Shown here: positions 55,241 to 64,000 of the stretch, in pieces
Position numbering within the stretch: position 1 is the first letter of the stretch
Layout: each line of letters starts with the position of its first letter
Source of the DNA: Sanghuangporus weigelae
Taxonomy: Eukaryota > Basidiomycota > Agaricomycetes > Hymenochaetales > Hymenochaetaceae
Length of the DNA: 64,000 nt
Direction: 5' to 3'
Assembly: GCA_033182465.1 (NCBI GenBank)
Contig: CP137323.1
Location: forward strand, 496,001-560,000
Made by a program: the position numbers and the translations under genes
Notes under the pieces: model-generated
Seen by the model: only the letters and a program-made list of their open reading frames with translations
The model's database searches: none
What the model was told of the DNA's origin: nothing

Positions 55241-56276
55241 ATGAGCGAAGTTGTGAATGTCGTCGTCGCTATCGCGGTGATTGTTTTCGTCGTCCGATGG
55301 GTGACGTCTGGGGAGTCACCGGAGGACCAGAGAGTGCGGACTACCCTTGGGTTCAAGCCAAAGAACGTAACATCCGAGATGGTGCGTACCTAACCAGTTG
55401 ATGACCGGTATTCCATTGCTAATAAATCGCCGCTCTGGATTTTGCTACTTTTTCATGTCTTTATGGCTCTTCGGTGGTCATGTGTATGGTCATGATGGGA
55501 GGGTTATTGATATAGACGGAGACGATTGCCAGCATGTTTCCTGATATGCCAAGGTTCGTTTGCGCGCTTTGACTTTAATTCAAGTACTTTGAGTTGTTGA
55601 GTCTATGGATGATAGGGAGAACATTCACTACGATCTACTTCGAACAGGAAGTGTCGAACAGACGACGAACAAAATCATCGAGCGAGGGTACTTAGATACT
55701 GTGGGTTCGATCCCTATTTCCGTTTTTCATCTTCCGAGCTGAGCGGCGCCATAATAATCATGCTAAATGTCTTCATCGCCCTAAACAATGTGTCTGATTG
55801 AACGTTTATAGCCTCCAGCAGGATACTTCCACATCTATCCTCGCATCGATTCCCAGGGTCAACGACCTTCATCTCAGCAGTCGACACGCCCTGCGAGCGC
55901 CGCATCAAGTGCCAATGTACAACCTCAGCCCCGAGCTTCTTCATCTTCGAGCTCTTTTGTTAAATCCGGACCTTCTTTGATTGAGCGATACCAACTAAAA
56001 GAGCGCCTGACTGGGCAAAGCGGAGTGGCGATTGATACCCCGGAGCAGGCGGGTGGCAAATCGTCTTGGGAGGCTACACCGGAACGGCGAGAGGCAAGCT
56101 TAAAAGAGCGGAAGGCGCAGATGGTGCTGGCTGCGAGAAAGTGCGTGCTCTTTTTCTGTTATTCTTTTCCTGGATAACTTAGACTCGCGCTGCATAGGAG
56201 ATTGCTTGAACAGCAGAAAGCAGCAGCCGGAGCTTCTGGGACAGGATCATCCTCGCCAGGTGTCAAGATCGACTAG
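55241..56276 (+). CDS. CUE-domain membrane protein (Cue1-like, ER-associated degradation)
   Basis: ATG 55241 gives a single N-terminal membrane anchor (MSEVVNVVVAIAVIVFVVRW). A CUE domain assembled from three short exons follows (ETIASMFPDMPR, ENIHYDLLRTGSVEQTTNKI, IERGYLDT), containing the MFP and LL signatures that bind ubiquitin. The next exon is Ser/Pro-rich, then LIERYQLKERLTG and a basic helix (RREASLKERKAQMVLAARK|RLLEQQKAAAG), with stop TAG at 56274-56276. The layout (anchor, CUE, C-terminal helical region) is that of Cue1, which recruits the E2 enzyme Ubc7 to the ER membrane. The C-terminal helix could be the E2-binding region; that part is inference. Confidence 0.82.
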
Positions 56277-57644
56277 CTCAGCTCGACATGCTACGGTTGT
56301 CTATTGGATCGCATCTCTGTTACTCCCCGACGTCCCTATTCTTCACGTCAGATTAGGTATAATCGCTGTTTATGGGTACGCTGCAATGAAGTGTATTGTT
56401 TATAGAACGGATAGCGTGCGCACTAGCAAGAATTTACTTCTTTCTAAGGCATATCTTGAAGACCGGGAGGGATGATCTCTAAACGGCTGCGGACCTCCTG
56501 CAATTGATTTTCACAAGAAAACTAGTAATTCAGACGAACCGTGATTTTTAAGTAAATACGAGTAAGACCTATTCATGCCGTCCGACTTCAAGCGATACCC
56601 TGGTATCCTTTGTACCAGTCCTGGACTATTATGCCGTTCATTAAACCCAGTTTCGTAGAGAATTAACCATTCAAAATGGACACCTCGCAAGCCTGACGGA
56701 ACTTATATCGGACTTCGCCGGTCTCCACAAAACCCTGAATCCACCGTTTCAGATTGCCCCAGACTGAAATTTACGGCGTTCACTTACCCCAATTCCGCCA
56801 TATTCAGGCATAAACCGACAAGAAGAAATACCAAAGGAGCCCGGGATACCGAATCCTATTTCAGTGTTTGCGCCAGAGATATTATGGTGCGTGTGTCCGT
56901 AACGGTCATGTTCAGATGCACTTTCAACCCGCCGGGAGAAGCTGATCTCAACATATCACTATTAGCCATCCAGAATTGCCTGGTCCTTCCTGCGATACAC
57001 AATATGCATCTTGTCAGAGCGGATCGGATCGAGGAGCACACTGCCTATGTGGCGTTCACGATAAGTGTAAAGTCTGTCAGTACAAAGTATGTGGCACAGG
57101 GTGATGCTTGAGGCATATGCCGAGCGGGGAAAACGATCGAATCTCCAGGGTTGTCATCGCTAGGTAGACTGGCGCTCTGCTTACAAGCCTCCACGTCCCA
57201 AATGTGAACTATCTGACTCATTCCGCCGGAGTTAATATATCTTCTGTCAAGTGAATGGCTATATAAATGACACTTCCGCGGTGCTCTTACAACAAACCGG
57301 GAGCCCCATGATGAATCATCTCATCCGACAAACCAGAAAGACGAAGCCTCAGTACAAGAATTCGTATTTCCGACAATTTCTCCGCGTCCTTCGTCTAAGT
57401 AACATGCTCAAACCCGAGATGATGCAAGTCCTGACCTACGGAGGGACGCACTCAGAGGCTCCGTGCCTGACGATTTCTTACATGAACGTCGGTGGATATG
57501 CACTTGTTCTGACATGGTGGCGAATTTCTGAATGAGACACGCGGTTTAATTGAGAGGCTATTATTTCAACTTGCTCTTCTACATACATGTATAGACGTTC
57601 TGAAACGACTTCCTCAAAGGGAAGTATTATGTAAGCATCATTTA
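56277..57644. other. Intergenic region
   Basis: 1.4 kb with no supported gene. Frames at 56,884 and 57,251 are short and motif-less. Confidence 0.45.
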
Positions 57645-59124
57645 TTGAAATTTCCGAATCCGAGCCACCCGACTAACCTTTCTTTGTCTTTGTCTCATCC
57701 AGTCTCTCCCGCGAGGCCGCCTCCTTTTCGATCCCGTATTTTAACAACGCGGAAACACAAACACGTACAGAAAATAAACCACGAGGTTCTCTGTGATGTA
57801 CTTCTCGAGGTACTATTGAGTCAAGGATACAATTTATTATTGCGTGAAGAATGGATCAATACTCCACTTCGTATCTCGCAAGTGTGTAGTTACTGGCGCC
57901 AAATCGCTATTTCTGACGGAAGGCTATGGTCACACATTGTCGTCGACGAGTATACGAGACCTCTAACTATGCGCAAGAATTTGAAGGCGATTTTCGATTC
58001 CTGGATCGCGAGAGCGAACCGATCGCCCCTTTATTTTACGGCCCACTTTGAAGAGCAGAGGAACAATCCGGGAGAAGAGTCGGCTGAGCTTGCCGTGCAT
58101 ATCATAAAGGCACTACTTTTGCGCCAAGGACGCCAGATGTATCTGGTCCAGAGTGCGGTCTCCTGAGGATGCCCCGGTTTTACTGTTGAACGACATGCCG
58201 GCCCTGACTTACATGTATCTGCTGTTCCACCCCATCCACGCCAGTATAGATGTCGGGAAGTCACCGAAACTAAAATGGGTCAATCTTGAGGGAAATTTCG
58301 ACATATTGGCCACTCAAGAACCGGCTTGCAGCTTGACGTTTCCGAGCAAACTCACCTTCAAGGGTGCCCGTCCAGACGAGTCCATTCGTTCATGCCTCAA
58401 TTTCCTCAGTGCTGCTCCGTTTCTCAAAGAACTTCATATTGATCTCTTGGATTCCGCTGCTCCCACACCCACGTCTTTAGATAACTTCGTAGTGCATGGA
58501 CTCCGACGACTCAAATGTAGCTCCCTTATTGGCATGAAGAAGTTCTTTGACAACTTAACTCTGCCGTCATTGGAGGCTCTGGAGTACGTGAGTGGCTTCG
58601 AGGGAGAGGTACTTGTTGATTTATTCAGGCGCTCATCACCTCCCTTGACGTTTCTGGACATCGATCATAAAAACACAAAAGAAGACGCCGTCATCGAAAT
58701 TCTTCGACTCATCCCGACCCTCAAAGACTTCCGATACATCCACGCATCTGTCTCCTCACGCTTCTTCCAGGAGCTTCAGATTGCGCCGACAAGGAATGAA
58801 CGGATCGTTTGTCCCGTTCTCGAGACTCTTGTCCTGCAGCATGTGCAGTTTTTGGGAAATCTCACAGAATGCACAGAAGCCCTGATTTGCATGATCGAAA
58901 GTCGAGCAGACATTATGGAGTCATTCAGGGTTCTCCGGTTTGGTCTTTGTCTTTATTCTCCGCCTACAGTCGATGTTTCCAACCTCAGAGATATTTCTAT
59001 GAGGCGTTGGGAGGGTATGTCTGGCTGCCGCATCTACGTTTCCCAGTCTGAGACATTCCCTGACTATCCGTTTTCCAAGATTGATTTAGAGCGTAGCGTT
59101 TTTTCTTGTTATACTCATTCGTAA
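57645..59124 (+). pseudogene. F-box/LRR gene with frameshift and no start codon
   Basis: The first frame contains the F-box (KINHEVLCDVLLEVLLSQ, ISQVCSYWRQIAISDGRLWS) and AVHIIKALLLRQ. At about 58,120-58,140 the frame changes, and the second frame continues WSRVRSPEDAP, LLLNDMPALTYMYL, SIDVGKSPKLKWVNLEG, SIRSCLNFLSAAPFLKELHI, RRSSPPLTFLDID, ILRLIPTLKDFRY and ends at 59122-59124. Alignment to the neighbours puts a 1-nt indel there. No in-frame ATG precedes the F-box; the residue where paralogues start is not Met. So it is probably a pseudogene, though otherwise well preserved. An unseen 5' exon could supply a start. Confidence 0.75.
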
Positions 59125-60058
59125 CTTTAGACTTCGAGGCACTTCGGCCGACTGATCGAACAGCTGAATTATATGCTATATTTCTCCAGAAACTCCAGCG
59201 TTTCCAACTAAAATCTGTATTGAAATGGGAGGAGAAATAGATGGTGTTCCTCAGATTCGCATCGCATAAGATGATCGACTCGAATCTTATAGAATCTTAA
59301 TCTTAATATTAAAAACAAGACCGTACTTTTCTACACAGCCACCGCTGACTAAATTCGGGCCTTGAATTTGAGCGCTTCTTTTCTCATTTCCCGCGTGATG
59401 CCAAGGTGATTCTACTACATTAAGGAGTTTGATCGCCGGTGATCTGCGGATCGATCTGCCCCCATCTACACATTACTTCATTCCTTGAAGGAAAAAAAAC
59501 CAGAAAAAAAGCAGGGGGACTCAAAGCATGCATGCATTACATGGATGTGCTCATCAGCCAAAGCACTATTCAAGCCTTGCTGGAAAAAAGGAAAAAAAAA
59601 ACTAGGAAAATTTCGGACATGTATGCAATGAACAAGTGTGATCAGCATCCAAAAACTCTGTTCCTCCTTGCACAATCCAATTCAGTGTGTCCCATTGAAC
59701 TGATTAATTTGGGTAAATCTGTGAAAGTTTCTGCTGCATATGAACAGACCAGATAAGCTCAATGAAGTTCCTTTTATTTTCTTATTTCTGTACATGCACA
59801 AATCAATGCACCTGACTTCAAGTGTACAACTGATGTGTTGGATTTATATCAAGTTGGATAGACAGAATAACCAGTAACAAAGACTAGGATTTATGGCCAG
59901 CAGGGTTTTCGGCGAAGCTGAAGATGCAAGTTGCTGGTTAGAATTAAAGAATTGATTATGTATTTAGAGATTTCGTAATATATAAACTCTTACGGGGACG
60001 GCATCTGTCAAAGTTCTAATCGATCCTTCTTAAGGTCAAGGCCTGAGTGCACAAACTG
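59125..60058. other. Intergenic region with A-rich tracts
   Basis: 59,488-59,510 and 59,586-59,600 hold short poly-A tracts. AT-rich, no ORF with a motif. Similar in composition to the interior of the MITE at 2.7-3.0 kb, but I could not establish homology. Confidence 0.4.
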
Positions 60059-61414
60059 ATGTATAGGATCCCGCACGACGTTCTGTCTGATATCTTTCTT
60101 GATTCACTTTTGACTCAGGGTGACGACGAACTGGCTCGTGGAGGATGGATCGATACTCCTCGCAAGTGTGCCGCATCTGGCGCGAGGTCGCTATTTCTAC
60201 CGGAAGAAGTACTATGGTCCCAATTCTTCATCGGCGGATCGGGGGTTGGCGTTTCTCGACGCAAGGACCTAAAGTCACTTGTCGATACCTACCTCGCGAG
60301 AACGAACGGAGCGCCAATCTGTTGCAACGTCGTCTTCCAATACTCGAGGGGCTTTAATCTTCGAGGACTTGAAGAACTTGAAGGATCTGAGGCACTTGTC
60401 ATGCACATCATAAAGAAATTGATCCAGCACCAGCATCAGTGGGACGACGTCAGATTTTTCTGGACCGGAGTGCCATTTCCTGATGACACTCCAGCAATAC
60501 ATCTGGTCAACATGCCGGCCTTGACTTCCCTGCGTTTGTGCATCACGTATAGTGATATGGTCCACACTAGCATAGACTTCAGACGGTCGTCGAAACTAAA
60601 AAAGGTCATCATCGAGGCCGATTTTTTTTTCGATATGCTACCTGCTGAGGAACCTATTCGCAGCTTGACGTTACCAAGCAGACTGCACTTCAGGGACAAG
60701 AGTCAGGACGTAATTCGTTCATGTCTCAATTTCCTCAGCGCGGCTCCCTTTCTCAAACACGTTACGATTGATTATTCAGGTCCCGATACTTCCACGCCAA
60801 CCTCTTCAGACGCCTTCATAGTCCACGGACTCCGACGACTCTCATCGTATTGCCCTACCCGGCAGCTCTTTGACAAGTTAATTCTACCATACTTAGAGGC
60901 CCTGCAGTACTTGGCCGCTCGTGGATGCGAACCATCTGTCAATTTCTTTATACGTTCATCACCTCCCCTGGTGCATCTGGACATCTCTGTTGAGGGCATG
61001 CAGGAAAACAGTCTCATCGAAATTCTTCGACTTGTCCCGACTCTCAGAGATCTCCGGTACAACTACGCAGCTGTCTCCTCGCGCCTTTTCCGGGAGCTTC
61101 AGGTCGCACCAATGAAGGATGACCGGATCATTTGTCCTGTCCTCGAGATTCTAGTCTTACGGAAATTCAATTGTTTGGGAAATTTTACCGAATGCATCGT
61201 GTCTCTGATTTGCATGCTTGAGAGCCGAGCACAGATTATGGACTCGTTCGAATTTCTCCGTTTGTATCTTCCTCAGTTTTTCAAAATCGATGTTTCCGCT
61301 CTCAAAACTGTTTCCATGTCTCAATGGCAGAAATTGGAAGGCGGACAAATTACCATTTCCCCAAATATGATTCTTCCTTTCTGGTTCTCTTCCGCGTCGG
61401 TATTCACGTTGTGA
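60059..61414 (+). CDS. F-box/LRR protein with scrambled F-box helix
   Basis: Single frame of 451 codons from ATG 60059 (MYRIPHDVLSDIFLDSLLTQ). LRR-like part: LVNMPALTSLRL, SIDFRRSSKLKKVIIEADF, VIRSCLNFLSAAPFLKHVTI, FIRSSPPLVHLDI, ILRLVPTLRDLRY, SRAQIMDSFEFLRL. In the F-box the annotated frame reads TPRKCAASGARSLFLPEEVL, whereas the next frame over the same bases (60,157-60,205) reads SQVCRIWREVAISTGR, the family consensus. Two compensating indels have therefore replaced about 16 residues of the F-box core. The ORF is long and open, but SCF binding is doubtful. Alternative: relic kept open by chance. Confidence 0.7.
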   Translation: MYRIPHDVLSDIFLDSLLTQGDDELARGGWIDTPRKCAASGARSLFLPEEVLWSQFFIGGSGVGVSRRKDLKSLVDTYLARTNGAPICCNVVFQYSRGFNLRGLEELEGSEALVMHIIKKLIQHQHQWDDVRFFWTGVPFPDDTPAIHLVNMPALTSLRLCITYSDMVHTSIDFRRSSKLKKVIIEADFFFDMLPAEEPIRSLTLPSRLHFRDKSQDVIRSCLNFLSAAPFLKHVTIDYSGPDTSTPTSSDAFIVHGLRRLSSYCPTRQLFDKLILPYLEALQYLAARGCEPSVNFFIRSSPPLVHLDISVEGMQENSLIEILRLVPTLRDLRYNYAAVSSRLFRELQVAPMKDDRIICPVLEILVLRKFNCLGNFTECIVSLICMLESRAQIMDSFEFLRLYLPQFFKIDVSALKTVSMSQWQKLEGGQITISPNMILPFWFSSASVFTL

Positions 61415-61581
61415 GACCATTGTCCTCAGTATCATTTCCGTGCCGATGTAATGAATTCACTGCGACTCCAGTATACTTTTGAAATCGATAACAGACGAGC
61501 AGAACAGGTTATTTTGGACATTATTTAATATTTTGGAGGTACAATGGCGGGTAAAGTTAACTTGTAACAACAGACTATCAA

Positions 61582-63345
61582 TCAAAACGTCTTGATGAGC
61601 TTGATCATCTCTTCTTCTGGTGTCGGCGCCTTCAGTTGTTCATCCAGCGTCTTGAAGTAAATAAAATAAGGATAAGGCGAATATCGACAATGAAGAAGGG
61701 AGACCTGCCTTGTTGACATTCAAGTATGTTCTGACAAGCTCCTCTCCCAATGTCTTCTTCATCACTTCATCCTTCGCGAGAGCCTTCCGCGCCTCGTCAA
61801 TACTCAACGGCATCCTGTTTTCCACTCCAAATTCCTTTCTCTCGACATCCGTTAAGGTGTTTGCAGGGACGTGCAAGCCGACAGATGTGAGTTTAGTACG
61901 AGCACTAATGCCAGCAAGACCTGCAGACAGGAGAGCTGAGATCGCGAGGTACGGATTGGAAGTTCCGTCAATGCTTTTGATCTCGAAATTATAGCTTGGA
62001 CCTCGACCGGCTAGACGAACCGGCGTCTCGCGATTGTCTCGACCCCAGCTTGCCCACGTCCCTCCGCTCCAGACTCCGTCAGTCATGCGCGCATAGGAGG
62101 CGCGGGTTGGCAGCGTAAACGCCGTTGCTGCAGGGAGATGCGCAAGGAGACCAGATAGGAAAGATTGCTCGAGAGGCGCTAAGGATACGGAGGGCGGAGA
62201 GGAGACGCGTACAGGCTGGGATTCTGTCGAGGACCAGAAGGTAGATGTGGAGGTGAGGGAGATATGTGTATGTGCCGCGCTTCCACCTGAGGTGCGTAAC
62301 GTGAGCGAGGGGAAATGTGAAGAGGTGTATGGACGTACAGCTATTATCGTAAACCCGCGGAGCGAGCGTTGCGCGCATTCCATGCTTCGAAGAGACATTC
62401 ATAATTATCTCTCGAGTGGTAATCAAAGCATCGCAAGCCTCAAGGGGCGGTAGTGGACCTGTCACGATTTCATACTAGTCCATTCGCCAGTTCAGACATT
62501 CGGTCTCATCGAAGATATTGTGCAAGACTGACCTGACCCGGAGCAGCCTCTGCATGATACATCTGGAGTTCAATCCCCGCCTCCTCAAGCGCTTCCGCAA
62601 TTTCTTCCAGAGCTCGCGCTTCAGGTGTCCCTGCGCATATTGCAGGTGACTCAGACCAGCCATAGTCGTTGGTAGCAACAAGAGGATCAATCGAAGAAAG
62701 AAAGATGACTTCTGTTTCGAAGCCGACAAGGAAAGAGACTCCTTCAGCTTTGAATGCATCTCTGAAGAAATATTTAATGGAAATTTGATGCCATCAATGA
62801 TCAGCGATGCAAATCTTGTAAGCAAACAAACTGATGGGTTCTCACTGGACGATGCGCCTCAGGACTGTCCTTGGACAAAGCGAAACTTCAAATTCATTCT
62901 CATTCGCCTTCACTTTTACGTCGTCCGCTTCAACCTGCTTCTCTTCAAACCATCCGAATACGTTCGCATGGCCAGGCGCATACGGTAGCAATCTCGTGGA
63001 CGTCAAATCCGGAGTATAGACGTACTCGCCAGTCGCAGAGAATCCCTCCGCCATGGCCAGGTACGCCAGACCAAGCGTCACTTTTGCGATTGTAATACCA
63101 GGATGCGGATTGAATCGCGTGCCATCTTTGCCCTTCACTCGTGCTTCGTTTGAGACGGAAGAAGATGAAGAAGACTGAGAAACAGCATCCACGAAGAGAT
63201 TCCGAAAATGCGCGATCGGCACGACGCGATACCGTGCAAAGTTGACCAAGTCTACCCAGGTGACACGGACGAACTTGATGTGCGGGTCCTTCAGCAGATT
63301 CACCTGCACCTGCGCTTGTGTTGCAGTCTTCGTATCTGGCGTCAT
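61582..63345 (-). CDS. Glutamine-synthetase-like protein (GS-I / FluG C-terminal type)
   Basis: ATG 63345. Exon 1 has an N-terminal beta-grasp-like part (KFVRVTWVDLVNFARYRVVP, HPGITIAKVTLGL). Further exons give the catalytic barrel: VGFETEVIFL, MYHAEAAPGQ, FEIVTGPLPPLEACDAL, CGSAAHTHISL, FLSGLLAHLPAATAFTLPTR, WGRDNRETPVRLAG and ENRMPLSIDEARKAL. The last exon is TLDEQLKAPTPEEEMIKLIK, with stop TGA at 61582-61584. Glu and His residues of the metal site are where expected (ETE, HAE, HTH). The final intron has a GC donor (AAC AAG|GCAGGT). Fungal members ligate glutamate to ammonia or amines; no amidohydrolase part of true FluG is attached here. True substrate unknown. Confidence 0.85.
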
Positions 63346-64000
63346 TCTGCCTCCGTGCTGAATCTGTTGATGGTGGTGACAAGCAGAAATCAGAGAAGAA
63401 CGACAACGGGAGATAAGGATGCGAATGATGGCGCTCGTCGAGTTCTGTTCAGTCTCGGGCGGAGACTTAAGTATCGTCCATTGCGTGATGTAGCCAGTTG
63501 GTTGATTGCCGCAGGCGCGCAGACTACGATCTGTGCGATGTCCGCGTCTTTAACCTGTCATGTTCCTGTGTATTTTCCAAGTTTTTTTTTCTGCTTGTTT
63601 GCCGGTAGAGCCCGTCCAAGCCTCATTTGACTAACAAAAGAGCGATCAAAGCGAATGGAATGGTTGAATTCCTGATCAACAGTACATAGTTTCAAGACAT
63701 CATCCAGTCAAAGAAACAGCGCAATCAAAAGGAATCTACGGAGATTACTCTCAATAAAAGCAGAACATTTCGAAGGACGAATGAAAAGAAGGTGGAGTCT
63801 ATGTACGTATCAGATCTAATCGTGAAGCCATCTTTTTGAAGCAATGAATGGATAACGAGAAAGGAGTCGGGTATAAGACGGACAACAAACAAATCGTAAA
63901 GCAATAAACGTCGAATGGCTCTGGCTCTAGTGGTTCTCTTTCTACCTTCCTTTCTTCACTTAAACTCTTGATCTATTTGATAATTATAGAGTGCAGACGA
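63346..64000. other. Intergenic region to the right edge
   Basis: 650 bases, no gene supported. The first part is the promoter of the glutamine-synthetase-like gene (minus strand). Confidence 0.45.

Noticed and set aside
55700-55720. GGGTTCGATCCC, resembling a tRNA T-arm
   Set aside because: No cloverleaf partner arms around it, and it lies in an intron directly after the CUE exon.
59439-59756. 105-codon ORF between F-box copies
   Set aside because: Lysine-rich translation of poly-A tracts without motif or start context.

Overview
The window looks like a gene-dense piece of an agaricomycete (wood- or litter-decaying basidiomycete) genome. Introns are short (about 45-60 nt) with GT..AG borders. 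Secreted class II heme peroxidases, GH18 chitinases, F-box/LRR paralogues of the Agaricomycetes type and a NACHT NTPase are present beside ordinary eukaryotic housekeeping genes (Mtr4 RNA helicase, V-ATPase subunit E, Spg1/Tem1 GTPase, CUE-domain protein). No bacterial-type operons, rRNA, tRNA or CRISPR were seen. Species cannot be named from the sequence alone.

Layout. 1-95: 3' tip of an unidentified gene. 1.1-19.8 kb: an F-box gene family relic whose second copy is split in the middle by a stack of nested mobile elements. The outermost is a roughly 0.67-kb TA-duplicating MITE (2605-18920 with its inserts). It contains a structurally intact, probably young Ty3/Gypsy chromovirus (3009-9641, 420-bp LTRs that look identical, gag and pol joined by a canonical -1 frameshift signal) and a DNA element (9681-18685). 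The DNA element carries a 1.54-kb solo-LTR-like insertion with an intact 303-codon ORF, a PIF/Harbinger-like element (16425-18669, TTA duplication) sitting inside its own right terminal repeat, and a very large imperfect palindrome. Removing the inserts on paper rejoins the F-box reading frame exactly.

21.8-32.6 kb: three GH18 chitinase genes, two of one subtype and one with a C-terminal chitin-binding module, around the mtr4 helicase gene. 34.3-38.2 kb: a two-exon gene of unknown function and a four-helix MARVEL-like membrane protein gene reconstructed here from six exons. 40.6-53.3 kb: two class II peroxidase paralogues in opposite orientation with the same exon architecture and TATA spacing, enclosing a tandem pair of GNAT acetyltransferase-Mss4 fusion genes, vma4, spg1 and a NACHT gene that ends straight after its NTPase domain. 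55.2-56.3 kb: CUE-domain membrane protein. 57.6-61.4 kb: two more decaying F-box/LRR copies. 61.6-63.3 kb: a glutamine-synthetase-like (GS-I/FluG-like) gene.

Functionally the window mixes extracellular enzymes (chitin and lignin/phenol chemistry) with core cell functions. The F-box copies, the NACHT gene and the transposon stack look like a fast-evolving accessory part. All calls rest on reading motifs and splice sites by eye; no database search was run.
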